This document shows, piece after piece, positions 34,587 through 43,534 of a stretch of DNA of 64,000 bases. Numbering within the stretch: position 1 is the stretch's first letter; each line of letters starts with the position of its first letter. Source of the stretch: Glaciecola sp965658765 (GTDB taxonomy: Bacteria > Pseudomonadota > Gammaproteobacteria > Enterobacterales > Alteromonadaceae); the NCBI GenBank assembly GCA_965658765.1, contig CBFHTO010000012.1, forward strand, positions 1-64,000, read 5' to 3'. The notes under the pieces were generated by a model. The model saw only the letters and a list, made by a program, of their open reading frames with translations. It was not told the DNA's origin and did no database searches. The translations under genes were made by a program, and so were the position numbers.

Positions 34587-35954
34587 ATGAAATCAGTTTT
34601 ACGTCGAGCCATGTATGTTATGGCAAGTGCTATGTTTATCGCTATGATAGCGTCTAACGCACAAGCAGGAATTCCATTCTTTTCAAACGATGATGATAGT
34701 TTCCCATCGCTAGCGCCAATGTTAGAAAAAACGACGCCAGCTATTGTTAGTATCGCAGTAGAAGGCACTCAGACCTCACGCCAAGAAGTGCCTGAAATGT
34801 TTCGATACTTTTTTGGTGCACCTGAAGAACAAGTGAGGGAGCGACCATTTAGAGGCCTCGGTTCAGGCGTTATTATTGACGCGAAGCTCGGATATGTAGT
34901 AACCAACAATCATGTGGTCGATAACGCATCGAAAATATTGGTGAAATTAACCGATGGAAGGGAATTTGAAGCCGAGAAACTTGGCGCTGACGAACAGAGC
35001 GACATCGCCCTTCTGAAAATCGATCCTGAAAATTTAACTGAGGTAGTCATTGCTGATTCTGACGATGTACGTGTCGGTGATTTTGTAGTGGCTATTGGTA
35101 ACCCTTTCGGCTTAAGCCAAACCGTAACCTCAGGAATAGTAAGTGCACTGGGCCGTTCAGGCTTAAATATAGGTGGATACGAAGACTTTATTCAAACTGA
35201 TGCAGCTATCAACAGAGGTAACTCCGGTGGTGCATTAGTAAATTTACGAGGCGAGTTAGTAGGTATCAACACTGCGATTTTTGGTCCTAATGGCGGAAAT
35301 GTCGGGATTGGGTTTGCGATCCCCAGTTCAATGATGAAATCCCTCGTCGACCAAATCGCCGAGTTTGGTGAAGTTAGACGCGGATTACTTGGTATCGTAG
35401 GGGGTGATGTAGACGCAGGCTTAGCAGAAGCATTGAACTCAAATATCAATCAAGGTGCGTTTGTAAACGAAGTTGTCGAAGACTCGGCCGCTGACAAAGC
35501 AGGTATACAGGCAGGCGATATTATCACGGCGATCAACGATAATGAGTTAACCGGATTTTCTGAACTTAGAGCAAAAGTTGCGAGTCTCGGTGCTGGCGCT
35601 AAGGTGACTCTAAGTATTGTAAGAAATGGTGAAAAACAAAGCATTGCCGTTACCTTAGACGCCGCGGAAAGTGAACAAATTGAAGCCAAGCAAATGCATC
35701 CCGCGCTCGAAGGTGCTGAATTAGAAAATGGTGTGGACCGCGATGGGAAAGAAGCGATTGTTATCACTTCTGTTGCAGACCGTTCACCTGCAGCGCGGTT
35801 TGGGCTGAGAACAGATGACATAATTGTTGGGGTGAATCGTCAACGAATCAGTAACATTAAAGAACTCGGCGAGAAGCTGGAAAACAGTAAAGAAGTAGTT
35901 GCTTTGAATATTCAAAGAGGTAACAGCAACTTGTTCATTGTAATTCGTTCGTAG
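34587..35954 (+). CDS. degQ: Periplasmic serine endoprotease DegQ
   Basis: About 455 residues with a signal peptide (cleavage after SNAQA). The trypsin-like domain has the triad His109 (TNNHVV), Asp139 (SDIALL) and Ser213 (RGNSGGA), followed by two PDZ domains (about 250-345 and 365-455). It degrades misfolded envelope proteins as an oligomer. I chose the ATG at 34587, with AGGAG at 34571-34575; a GTG within that site is not credible. A strong terminator at 35992 follows, so degS has its own promoter. Confidence 0.93.
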   Translation: MKSVLRRAMYVMASAMFIAMIASNAQAGIPFFSNDDDSFPSLAPMLEKTTPAIVSIAVEGTQTSRQEVPEMFRYFFGAPEEQVRERPFRGLGSGVIIDAKLGYVVTNNHVVDNASKILVKLTDGREFEAEKLGADEQSDIALLKIDPENLTEVVIADSDDVRVGDFVVAIGNPFGLSQTVTSGIVSALGRSGLNIGGYEDFIQTDAAINRGNSGGALVNLRGELVGINTAIFGPNGGNVGIGFAIPSSMMKSLVDQIAEFGEVRRGLLGIVGGDVDAGLAEALNSNINQGAFVNEVVEDSAADKAGIQAGDIITAINDNELTGFSELRAKVASLGAGAKVTLSIVRNGEKQSIAVTLDAAESEQIEAKQMHPALEGAELENGVDRDGKEAIVITSVADRSPAARFGLRTDDIIVGVNRQRISNIKELGEKLENSKEVVALNIQRGNSNLFIVIRS

Positions 35955-35991
35955 TTCGTCACTGATAATAGAAAAAGGCCACAACGGTCAC

Positions 35992-36030
35992 AAATCCCCC
36001 GAAAGTTAAATATGACATTCGGGGGATTTT
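35992..36030 (+). terminator. Intrinsic terminator after degQ
   Basis: A perfect 12-bp stem, AAATCCCCCGAA with TTCGGGGGATTT, around a 14-base loop, ends in a T-rich run. It lies about 40 bases after the degQ stop. Confidence 0.85.
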
Positions 36031-36104
36031 ATTATCAGGCTTTTATCATAAAGTTTTTATTACTGTTTTTTTATTATCAAGCTTTTATTGTCAGGCGCTT
36101 ATTG
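36027..36104. repeat. Three imperfect copies of a TTATTATCAGGCTTTTAT-like unit
   Basis: TTTTATTATCAGGCTTTTAT at 36027-36046 recurs with one change at 36069-36088 (42-base step), and a more diverged copy (ATTGTCAGGCGCTTATTG) follows at 36087-36104. All lie in the degQ-degS gap. They may be local duplications of the terminator flank. Confidence 0.4.
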
Positions 36105-36278
36105 CAAAAGAATGAAACAAACGCGAGATGAACTTCAATTAATGTAAGCTTCTCAAATAGTTTGTTCCTAATTGACTTAAATTCTTGCATTTTGTTGGCT
36201 ATGTTTGTAAAGCTGAATTTGTTACCATTATTGGCTTATTTAAACACATCTTTTTATACACTTAGGTAACCGTAAGCA

Positions 36279-37364
36279 ATGAATCTGATCACGAAGATAC
36301 TTGTCTCAACAATAAAGCCAATTATGCTTGGAATCGTTGTTGCTGGTACATTGCTCGTACTGTTTCCTGAATTTCGACAGGGCGAAGGCTTAAGTTTATC
36401 TTGGTTCGATCCTGAAACAAAAATCCCACCGCGCGTAAGCTATTACGACGCATTAGCAAATAGTGCGCCTGCTGTGGTAAATATATACAGCGTTAGTTTA
36501 GAAAACTCGAATCGCTTATTTAGAGGTAATCGGGTCACGGAAAGAACTAGCTTAGGCTCTGGCGTAATCATGCGAGAAGATGGTTACTTATTAACTTGTT
36601 ACCATGTTATAAGAAACGCAGACAGCATATATGTAGCGCTACAAGACAGTCGCCTTTTACAAGCCCAATTAATTGGCTTTGACGAAGTTACGGACTTAGC
36701 AGTTTTAAGGGTATTAGCGGATGACCTCCATGTAATTCCTCAAATTGGTGATCCAGACCTTAGAGTGGGTGACTTAGTAATGGCTATTGGGAATCCTTTG
36801 GATCTTGGGCAAACGATTACTTCAGGTATCGTGAGTAGAACAGGTCGAAAAGGCCTCGCTAACTATTTTGATTTTGTGCAAACCGATGCTGTTTTGAACC
36901 AAGGCAATTCTGGGGGGGCTTTAGTTGACTCAAATGGCTATCTTGTGGGAATTACTAATGCTAATTTCAAAACACTAGATAACAGAAGACGTGTACAGAA
37001 TGTCGACGGCGTTAACTTTGCTGTGCCCTATAGCTTGGCAAAACGCGTGATGGACGAGATTATAGAGAACGGACGAGTAAGGCGAGGTCAGTTAGGCTTT
37101 CAGGGGAAAGGTTACGCTGACATGCAAGGCATTGTTGTTGACTGGGTAGCTGACAATGGTCCTGCTGATTTAGCAGGTTTGAGAGTAAATGATATATTGC
37201 TATCAGTGAACGGTGTAGAGCTAGAAAACGCGGCAAAAGCCTTAGATATCATTGCCGAAACCACTCCCGGAACCGAAGTTGTTCTTGTTGTCAGCCGTAA
37301 TGATCAAGTTATCACAATGACTGTGGTCGTGGGAGAATACAACCCACAATTACTTGCAGGCTAA
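36279..37364 (+). CDS. degS: Inner-membrane stress protease DegS
   Basis: 361 residues. One N-terminal membrane anchor (about 12-30) leads to a periplasmic protease domain with His109 (TCYHVI), Asp139 (TDLAVL) and Ser211 (QGNSGGA), then a single PDZ domain (about 265-355). DegS senses unfolded outer-membrane porins through its PDZ domain and cuts the anti-sigma factor RseA to release sigma-E. Single PDZ and membrane anchor separate it from DegQ. It converges with murA. Confidence 0.93.
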   Translation: MNLITKILVSTIKPIMLGIVVAGTLLVLFPEFRQGEGLSLSWFDPETKIPPRVSYYDALANSAPAVVNIYSVSLENSNRLFRGNRVTERTSLGSGVIMREDGYLLTCYHVIRNADSIYVALQDSRLLQAQLIGFDEVTDLAVLRVLADDLHVIPQIGDPDLRVGDLVMAIGNPLDLGQTITSGIVSRTGRKGLANYFDFVQTDAVLNQGNSGGALVDSNGYLVGITNANFKTLDNRRRVQNVDGVNFAVPYSLAKRVMDEIIENGRVRRGQLGFQGKGYADMQGIVVDWVADNGPADLAGLRVNDILLSVNGVELENAAKALDIIAETTPGTEVVLVVSRNDQVITMTVVVGEYNPQLLAG

Positions 37365-37387
37365 TATTCTATAGCTGACTCTAGAAT

Positions 37388-38650
37388 TTACTCCTGAATG
37401 CGTTCGATACTTGCACCCAAACCCGTTAATTTTTCTTCAATATGCTCATATCCTCTGTCTAGGTGGTAGATCCGATCTACAATGGTCTCACCATCTGCAA
37501 TCAAACCTGCAATCACCAAACTTGCAGATGCGCGTAAATCGGTTGCCATTACCTGCGCTCCTTTAAGCTCCGAAGACCCTTTTGTAAGCGCATTGTTGCC
37601 CTCAAGCTCAATTTTTGCTCCCATACGATGTAACTCAGGTACATGCATAAATCTGTTCTCAAAAATAGTCTCGGTAATCACTCCAGAGCCCTCGGCAATC
37701 GTATTCAGAGTAACGAACTGTGCCTGCATGTCTGTAGGGAAACCTGGATGGGGCATCGTCTTTAGGCTTATTGCTTTAGGTTGTTGCCCTTTCATATCTA
37801 AGCTAATCCAATCCTCTCCCACTTCGATTTCAGCTCCAGCCTGTTCCAATTTGCTTAATACTGCATCTAAGGTTTTAGGTGCCGCTTTTTCGCATCTGAT
37901 AGAACCTCGACTAACGGCAGCAGCAACCAAAAACGTTCCAGTTTCGATCCGGTCTGGCAATATATCGTATTCACAAGCATGTAGCTTTTCTACGCCTTGG
38001 ATGGTTATGTTATCAGTGCCTGCACCAGACACCTTGCCTCCCATAGCATTAATACAATCGGCCAAGTCAACAATTTCCGGCTCACGGGCGGCGTTCTCAA
38101 GGATGGTCTCGCCCTCAGCTAAAGCGGCCGCCATCATTAGATTCTCTGTAGCACCGACGCTTACCATATCCATAAAAATACGAGCGCCTTTTAATCGGCC
38201 TGACACACGAGCCTTTACGTAGCCCTCTTCAACGTTTACTTCTGCGCCCATCTTTTCGAGACCAGTCAAATGTAAATTGACAGGCCTAGCACCGATTGCA
38301 CAACCGCCGGGTAAAGAAACATTCGCCTCGCCGTAACGAGCGAGTAAAGGGCCTAAGACCAAGATAGAGGCACGCATAGTGCGAACCAATTCATATGATG
38401 CCGTCACATTATTTAAAGTACTGGCATCAATTGATAGACTTTCATCAGACAAGCGCTCAACTTGGGCGCCAAAATCTTGTAAAAGCATAACCGTTGTGTT
38501 GATATCTCTTAGGTCTGGGACATTGTTATAAATACATTTTTAACTGCTTAATAAACTGGAAATTAAGACGGGCAAAGCAGCATTTTTTGCGCCGGATATG
38601 CGAACGGTTCCGGCCAATGGCGGACTTTTTTTTATTCTAAGTTTTTCCAC
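37388..38650 (-). pseudogene. murA: murA, UDP-GlcNAc enolpyruvyl transferase, with an in-frame stop at codon 37
   Basis: Read from the GTG at 38650 (AGGAA before it, an in-frame TGA just upstream), the frame spans 420 codons, the normal MurA length. It opens with the substrate-binding SGAKNAALP (Lys22, Asn23). A TAA at 38542-38540 then interrupts it, where related proteins plausibly have a GAA. The rest (from ATG 38488, 366 residues) is intact: catalytic Cys117 in LPGGCAIGARP, DRIETGTF, HPGFPTDMQAQ. MurA commits UDP-GlcNAc to peptidoglycan and is normally essential, so a dead copy needs a second one, readthrough, or a sequence error. Protein restarted at 38488 would lack Lys22/Asn23 and should be inactive. 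Confidence 0.85.
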
Positions 38651-38671
38651 TCAAAATTCCTGAATAGACGA

Positions 38672-38920
38672 TTAGTTAAAGAGTTTTTCTCGCTGCCACT
38701 GTGCTTCGGAAAAAGTCTTAATAGAAACTGCGTGAATGGTGCCATCCGCAATCATATCTGAGAGCGATGCATATACAAATTGCTGTCGCTTAACACGCGA
38801 CATGTCCGTAAATTTATCATCAATAGCGATGACTTGATAGTGTGTTCCCTCGCTTTTTACTTTCACTTCACTGACCGATAATTCTTTGGTCAGCTTTGTA
38901 GCTAATTCTTCATTAGTCAT
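38672..38920 (-). CDS. ibaG: BolA family protein IbaG (YrbA)
   Basis: 82 residues forming a single BolA domain (EVKVKSEGTHYQVIAIDDKF, then SRVKRQQFVYASLSDMIADGTIHAVSIKTFSEAQW). BolA proteins bind monothiol glutaredoxins through a shared [2Fe-2S] cluster and help iron-sulfur or envelope homeostasis. It sits between mlaB and murA as in E. coli, and overlaps the mlaB end by 8 bases. Confidence 0.92.
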   Translation of the reverse strand: MTNEELATKLTKELSVSEVKVKSEGTHYQVIAIDDKFTDMSRVKRQQFVYASLSDMIADGTIHAVSIKTFSEAQWQREKLFN

Positions 38921-39239
38921 TATTGTTCTCTTTTTTCAATAACACGTCAGCACCGCTTAGTTGGGCTAAATTCATTAACTTTTCAGGTATGTTAATAACT
39001 GAAGCAGTCACTTGATTCAGTCCCAAATCTCGGATCATATTGATGATGTAGGCGAGCCCAGCCGTATCTACTTTCTCAAGTCCAGACAAGTCGATTGTCA
39101 GAGCATTTGACTCTTTTAAATCAGCTTGCTCTTTCTTAGTTGCCTCAAGCCAATAATCCCCCGTCAAACTTTCAGATAGCAAATCCCCTGAGACCGCTAA
39201 CTTACATCCTTCATTAGAATTTTCTATGCTGACTGGCAT
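38913..39239 (-). CDS. mlaB: Phospholipid transporter STAS subunit MlaB
   Basis: 108 residues with one STAS domain (ALTIDLSGLEKVDTAGLAYIINMIRDLG). It binds the MlaF ATPase on the cytoplasmic side and is needed for transporter activity. The operon order mlaFEDCB supports the name. The start lies 3 bases after the mlaC stop. Confidence 0.88.
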   Translation of the reverse strand: MPVSIENSNEGCKLAVSGDLLSESLTGDYWLEATKKEQADLKESNALTIDLSGLEKVDTAGLAYIINMIRDLGLNQVTASVINIPEKLMNLAQLSGADVLLKKENNND

Positions 39240-39242
39240 TAA

Positions 39243-39971
39243 CTAGGCCTCTGTACTTTTATCTTTCTGTAAAACAATCGGTTGCCTGATGCTTTCTCTC
39301 ATTGACTCTATCACGGTTGCGATGCCTTGTTTGCGCAATATGGATTCGAACTCGCTTTGTTTGCTTGATAGCAGACTAATACCTTCTGCAATCATATCGT
39401 AGGCTTGCCATTTTCCGCTTCGTGGATCTTTTCGTACCTTAAACGCGACTTTTATGTCTGGTCGATCGTCATCTTTAATGACCGCTCTCACGGTAACATC
39501 ACTTCGGTTGCCAAAGTCACGTTTTGGTTCGAACTCAACGATTTGATCGTCGTAGTATCCCATTGCTACTGCATAACTTGTGATTAAGTATTCCCTAAAC
39601 ACGGTCACAAATTCTGAAAGTTCTTTTCTACTCACAGAAGTCGTATATTTCCCTAATACCTTAAAAGAAGAGAACTTATAATCAATATAAGGCATCAACT
39701 CTTCTTCCATTATAGTACGCAAGACTTCTGGATTATCGGCAATATTGTTTTGTTCAATCTTAATTCTGGCAAATGTTTGAGAAGCAGCATCTTTGACCAT
39801 CTCATACGGGTCGTCCTGAGAAACTTCAGAAACAAGTTGCGCATTTGCGCCATCGATAATCGTCCGTTCAGCATCCGCTGCAGTACCTAAATTATTCGCT
39901 AAGGCACTTCCCGTAATTAAGAATGTTGAAAGCGCTAAGCTCGTTAAAATTCTTTTATTGAATATTTCCAT
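39243..39971 (-). CDS. mlaC: Periplasmic phospholipid carrier MlaC
   Basis: 242 residues: a signal peptide (about 1-25, ending SALA) and a Ttg2D/MlaC fold (LMPYIDYKFSSFKVLGKYT, EFVTVFREYLITSYAVAMGYYDDQ). It shuttles phospholipids between the outer-membrane MlaA complex and the inner-membrane MlaFEDB. It is slightly longer than the E. coli protein because of a polar tail. Confidence 0.92.
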   Translation of the reverse strand: MEIFNKRILTSLALSTFLITGSALANNLGTAADAERTIIDGANAQLVSEVSQDDPYEMVKDAASQTFARIKIEQNNIADNPEVLRTIMEEELMPYIDYKFSSFKVLGKYTTSVSRKELSEFVTVFREYLITSYAVAMGYYDDQIVEFEPKRDFGNRSDVTVRAVIKDDDRPDIKVAFKVRKDPRSGKWQAYDMIAEGISLLSSKQSEFESILRKQGIATVIESMRESIRQPIVLQKDKSTEA

Positions 39972-39974
39972 GTC

Positions 39975-40499
39975 TTATTCACTACCTTGATTGAATAAAA
40001 ATTGACCAATCAGGTCCTCAAGGACTAAGGCTGATTTGGTATCGTAAATCTCTTCGCTGTTAGTGAGATATGGGCACTGAGTTAAATCACTACCAACGCA
40101 CACATTTTCTTCCTCAATACGGACCATGTCTTCTGGGAATATAAATCCAGGCTGAAGACCAATGAATTGTTCACCTAATAAGCCAGATGTCAGTATCGAT
40201 AAACTACTAGTGTCGGGGAATGTATTTGCGTATTCCTGGAAAATTTCTAATTCGACAACAGGAATAAGGTCTTGTTCATCTAAATAGATTCTTTCTACTC
40301 TACCAACGACTACACCGCCAACTTTTACAGACGAACGAGCCTTCAATCCACCTATGTTGTCAAAGCGTGCCTTTAATGTATAAGTTTCCCCGCTTCCTGC
40401 CATGCCTTGATTGGCAACTCTCAGCGCAAGCAACAGTGTTGCGGCAATGGCAAGCGCAACGAATATACCTACAAATAACTCTGTCTTTCTTGATGTCAT
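39975..40499 (-). CDS. mlaD: MCE-domain phospholipid transport subunit MlaD
   Basis: 174 residues. One N-terminal membrane helix (about 8-27) is followed by a single MCE domain (TLKARFDNIGGLKARSSVKVGGVVVGRVERI), which forms a hexameric ring in the periplasm with a lipid channel. It lies 9 bases after mlaE and 3 bases before mlaC. Confidence 0.93.
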   Translation of the reverse strand: MTSRKTELFVGIFVALAIAATLLLALRVANQGMAGSGETYTLKARFDNIGGLKARSSVKVGGVVVGRVERIYLDEQDLIPVVELEIFQEYANTFPDTSSLSILTSGLLGEQFIGLQPGFIFPEDMVRIEEENVCVGSDLTQCPYLTNSEEIYDTKSALVLEDLIGQFLFNQGSE

Positions 40500-40508
40500 T
40501 AATCTTTC

Positions 40509-41297
40509 CTAATTGATACCGAACATTAGCGCGGTCAAAACAAAATCTAAACCTAAGATGGCAAGTGACGAAAGCACTACCGTTTGGGTTGTCGCTTGGC
40601 TAATTCCCTCTGATGTAGGAATACAAGAGTAGCCCTTATACAAGGCTATCCACACAACCACAAACGCAAATACCAAGCTCTTTATTACGCCATTAACAAC
40701 GTCTTGCTCCCACTCCACAGTCGCTTGCATAATTGACCAGTAACTACCAGAGTCAACTCCTAGCCAATCTACACCGACTAAATGCCCACCCAAAATTCCA
40801 ACCGCAGAAAAAATTAGAGTAAGCATAGGCATACTGATTATGCCTGCCCAAAAACGCGGAGAAACCACTCGTCGAAGAGGATCTACAGCCATCATTTCGA
40901 GACTTGATAGCTGTTCAGTTGCCTTCATCAAGCCAATTTCTGCCGTCAATGCCGAACCCGCTCGACCCGCAAACAGCAAGGCAGTAACAACCGGCCCTAA
41001 CTCACGGAGTATAGATAACGCAACCATTGGCCCAAGACTGCCCTCTGCGCCATAATTCACCAGAATTGTATAGCCTTGAAGCGCCATTACCATCCCAATG
41101 AATAATCCAGATACCATGATAATCAACAATGACTGTACTCCGACCACATAAATTTGGTCTATAGTAAGTCGAACATTTTTCCACACTGGGACCGCAAACA
41201 ATGCGCCGAACAACATAAGTGAAGCCTGCCCTATCGCGGAAACTCTCGAAATGCTCTTACGTCCCAAGGCACTTAAAAAGTTGAACACTTGACTCAT
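40509..41297 (-). CDS. mlaE: Phospholipid ABC transporter permease MlaE
   Basis: 262 residues, about five membrane helices, with the family block LGPVVTALLFAGRAGSALTAEIG and MKATEQLSSLEMMAVDPLRRVVSPRFWAG, including the coupling helix that contacts MlaF. It overlaps mlaF by 4 bases. Confidence 0.94.
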   Translation of the reverse strand: MSQVFNFLSALGRKSISRVSAIGQASLMLFGALFAVPVWKNVRLTIDQIYVVGVQSLLIIMVSGLFIGMVMALQGYTILVNYGAEGSLGPMVALSILRELGPVVTALLFAGRAGSALTAEIGLMKATEQLSSLEMMAVDPLRRVVSPRFWAGIISMPMLTLIFSAVGILGGHLVGVDWLGVDSGSYWSIMQATVEWEQDVVNGVIKSLVFAFVVVWIALYKGYSCIPTSEGISQATTQTVVLSSLAILGLDFVLTALMFGIN

Positions 41298-42097
41298 GGC
41301 GACACTCTCATAAATTGTTCTCGCAAATCGTCAGCTGCAAAATGAAACGGCACAGGCCCGTCGGCTTCACCGTTTAAGAACTGCTGCACCAAACTCGATG
41401 TCGAATTTTTTATTTCCTCAGGAGTTCCAGCACCGATGATCTGTTTGTTTGCCAAAATATAAGCATAATCAGCGATTTCCAAAACCTCACTAACGTCATG
41501 GGTGACGACGATAGAAGTTAAATCTAGTGATTTATTCAAGGCCTTTATTAGCTTAACCAGCACACCCATTGAAATTGGGTCCTGACCGGCAAAAGGCTCA
41601 TCATACATAATAAGATCTGGGTCTAGGGCAATTGCTCTTGCAAGTGCAGCTCTGCGTGCCATACCACCAGAAAGTTCTGATGGCATTAGCTGGGCTGCTC
41701 CCCTAAGACCAACAGCCTCAAGTTTTAATAGAACAATTGTATTTATGATACTTTCGCTTAACTTTGTATGCTCTCTAATAGGAAAAGCAACGTTGTCAAA
41801 TACAGACAGATTGGTAAACAGGGCACCGCTTTGAAATAACATGCTCATTTTGCGGCGCATCTCGTAAAGTCTGCTGCGACCTACTCGATGCACATTATCG
41901 CCCTGAAAGACAACTTCACCGCTATCAGGCACGAGTTGACCACCAATTATTTTTAGAAGCGTTGTTTTGCCTATCCCACTCGGTCCCATAATTGCTGTGA
42001 TACCGCCTTTTTTCACCGACAAGGAGATATCTTCATAGATTTGTCTGTCTCCTCTTGAGAATGACATATCCTTTATTTCAACGATGTTTTCAGGCAT
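41294..42097 (-). CDS. mlaF: Phospholipid ABC transporter ATPase MlaF
   Basis: 267 residues. Walker A is GPSGIGKTTL near residue 40, the signature is LSGGMARRAALARA and Walker B is LIMYDEPFAGQDP. It powers the MlaFEDB complex, which keeps phospholipid out of the outer leaflet of the outer membrane. It is the first gene of mlaFEDCB-ibaG-murA, divergent from yrbG. Confidence 0.94.
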   Translation of the reverse strand: MPENIVEIKDMSFSRGDRQIYEDISLSVKKGGITAIMGPSGIGKTTLLKIIGGQLVPDSGEVVFQGDNVHRVGRSRLYEMRRKMSMLFQSGALFTNLSVFDNVAFPIREHTKLSESIINTIVLLKLEAVGLRGAAQLMPSELSGGMARRAALARAIALDPDLIMYDEPFAGQDPISMGVLVKLIKALNKSLDLTSIVVTHDVSEVLEIADYAYILANKQIIGAGTPEEIKNSTSSLVQQFLNGEADGPVPFHFAADDLREQFMRVSP

Positions 42098-42533
42098 TTA
42101 AATTCTTCTCTTTTATCCTAAACTGCGTATACATACTCAAATCCCTTGATAAACCGAGCATTGACTATCACCCCTGTTTGCTGCAATTCATCTGTTAACG
42201 AACACAAAGAACAATGTATAGGGTCTATTTGCAAGTAATTACGTAGACCAAACAGCTTTTGTTTAGTTCTAAATAGTCACCAACACTTACATTAATTTAA
42301 TAAAGCGAAAAAGACCGAGTCAGTGGCTATTTTATTTCGTTTAATAAATTGAATTTGTTGGCGCTGTATATAGGCATAGTTTAGTCGTTTTCAAGCGCTT
42401 TGAGGAAAGAAATTGGTAACAAAAAGTACATTTCAATGAAATATTCGATATATTTATGAATTAGTGTGCTTTTGATTGTCGAAATCGCTACAATTCGAGA
42501 AGTAGCAAAGAAGTAATAAATCTAAGGATATAA
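42098..42533. other. Divergent promoter region between mlaF and yrbG
   Basis: About 436 AT-rich bases without a coding frame or RNA signature that I can see. Both operon promoters should lie here; no consensus-quality element stood out by eye. Confidence 0.4.
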
Positions 42534-43490
42534 GTGCTTTTAAATCTTGTGATATTTGTCGTTGGCTTGATTGTTCTTAGCTGGAGCGCTGACCGCTTCG
42601 TATATGGCGCCTCTGCGTTGGCAAAAAATATCGGTGTTGCTCCAATGATGATTGGTCTCACTATAGTCGCAATGGGATCTTCTGCCCCTGAGATAGTGGT
42701 TGCAGCTACTGCTTCACTCGCAGGCTCCCCTGACACCGCAGTCGGAAACGCGCTTGGTTCCAATATTACCAATATAGCACTTGTGTTGGGTATCACTGCA
42801 CTCATCAAGCCTATTCTAGTCCAATCAACTACTTTAAAACGTGAGCTTCCGCTAATGCTCATGGTTACATTAATCGCTGTGTATTTTTTATCTGACAGCG
42901 AAGTGTCTCGTATCGAGGGTATTGTACTGATTACTCTTTTTGTGTTGGTTATTGCAGGGATGGCTGTTCTCTCTTTTTCGGTGGATAAAAACGATCCATT
43001 GGTCGCTGAAACCGACTCAGAAGTGCCAAAAGACGTGCAAACTTCTACCGCAGTATTCTGGGTAATCGTCGGGCTAATTTTACTTCCATTAAGTGCGCAT
43101 TTTTTAGTTGAGTCAGCAGTATTTATCGCTCGCCATTTTGGCATAAGCGACTTAGTGATTGGACTAACAATTATTGCTATTGGCACAAGCTTACCAGAGC
43201 TTGCTGCAAGCATAGCTGGCGTGCTCAAAGGCGAAGATGATCTCGCCTTGGGCAATATTATTGGATCTAATATATTTAATATCCTTGCTGTATTAGCTAT
43301 GCCAGGACTAATTTCACCTTCAGCAATAGATGCAAATGCTGCGGATCGTGACTCATTAGTTATGTTGGGATTATCCGTGCTGCTGTTCGTGTTCTGTTTT
43401 AATCTAAATAGTATGAGACGGATAAATCGCTACGAAGCATTTGTATTTTTACTTATTTTCGTCGGTTACCAATACATTTTATTTATGTAG
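42534..43490 (+). CDS. yrbG: Calcium/sodium antiporter YrbG
   Basis: 318 residues with about ten membrane helices and two inverted Na/Ca exchanger repeats: GLTIVAMGSSAPEIVVA with GNALGSNITNIALVLG, and GLTIIAIGTSLPELAAS with GNIIGSNIFNILAV. It starts at GTG with AAGGA 5 bases before. It heads the Kdo/Lpt operon as in E. coli. Confidence 0.92.
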   Translation: MLLNLVIFVVGLIVLSWSADRFVYGASALAKNIGVAPMMIGLTIVAMGSSAPEIVVAATASLAGSPDTAVGNALGSNITNIALVLGITALIKPILVQSTTLKRELPLMLMVTLIAVYFLSDSEVSRIEGIVLITLFVLVIAGMAVLSFSVDKNDPLVAETDSEVPKDVQTSTAVFWVIVGLILLPLSAHFLVESAVFIARHFGISDLVIGLTIIAIGTSLPELAASIAGVLKGEDDLALGNIIGSNIFNILAVLAMPGLISPSAIDANAADRDSLVMLGLSVLLFVFCFNLNSMRRINRYEAFVFLLIFVGYQYILFM

Positions 43491-43534
43491 CTCATAGGTA
43501 AAATACGACCCGAAACCTTTAGTGAATTTAAACA

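Noticed and set aside
37482..38222. 246-codon plus-strand frame opposite murA
   Set aside because: It is the antisense shadow of a strongly conserved gene; no ribosome site or family motif.
42488..43255. 255-codon minus-strand frame opposite yrbG
   Set aside because: Antisense shadow of the repeated antiporter motifs; Ile/Ser/Thr-rich composition typical of shadows.
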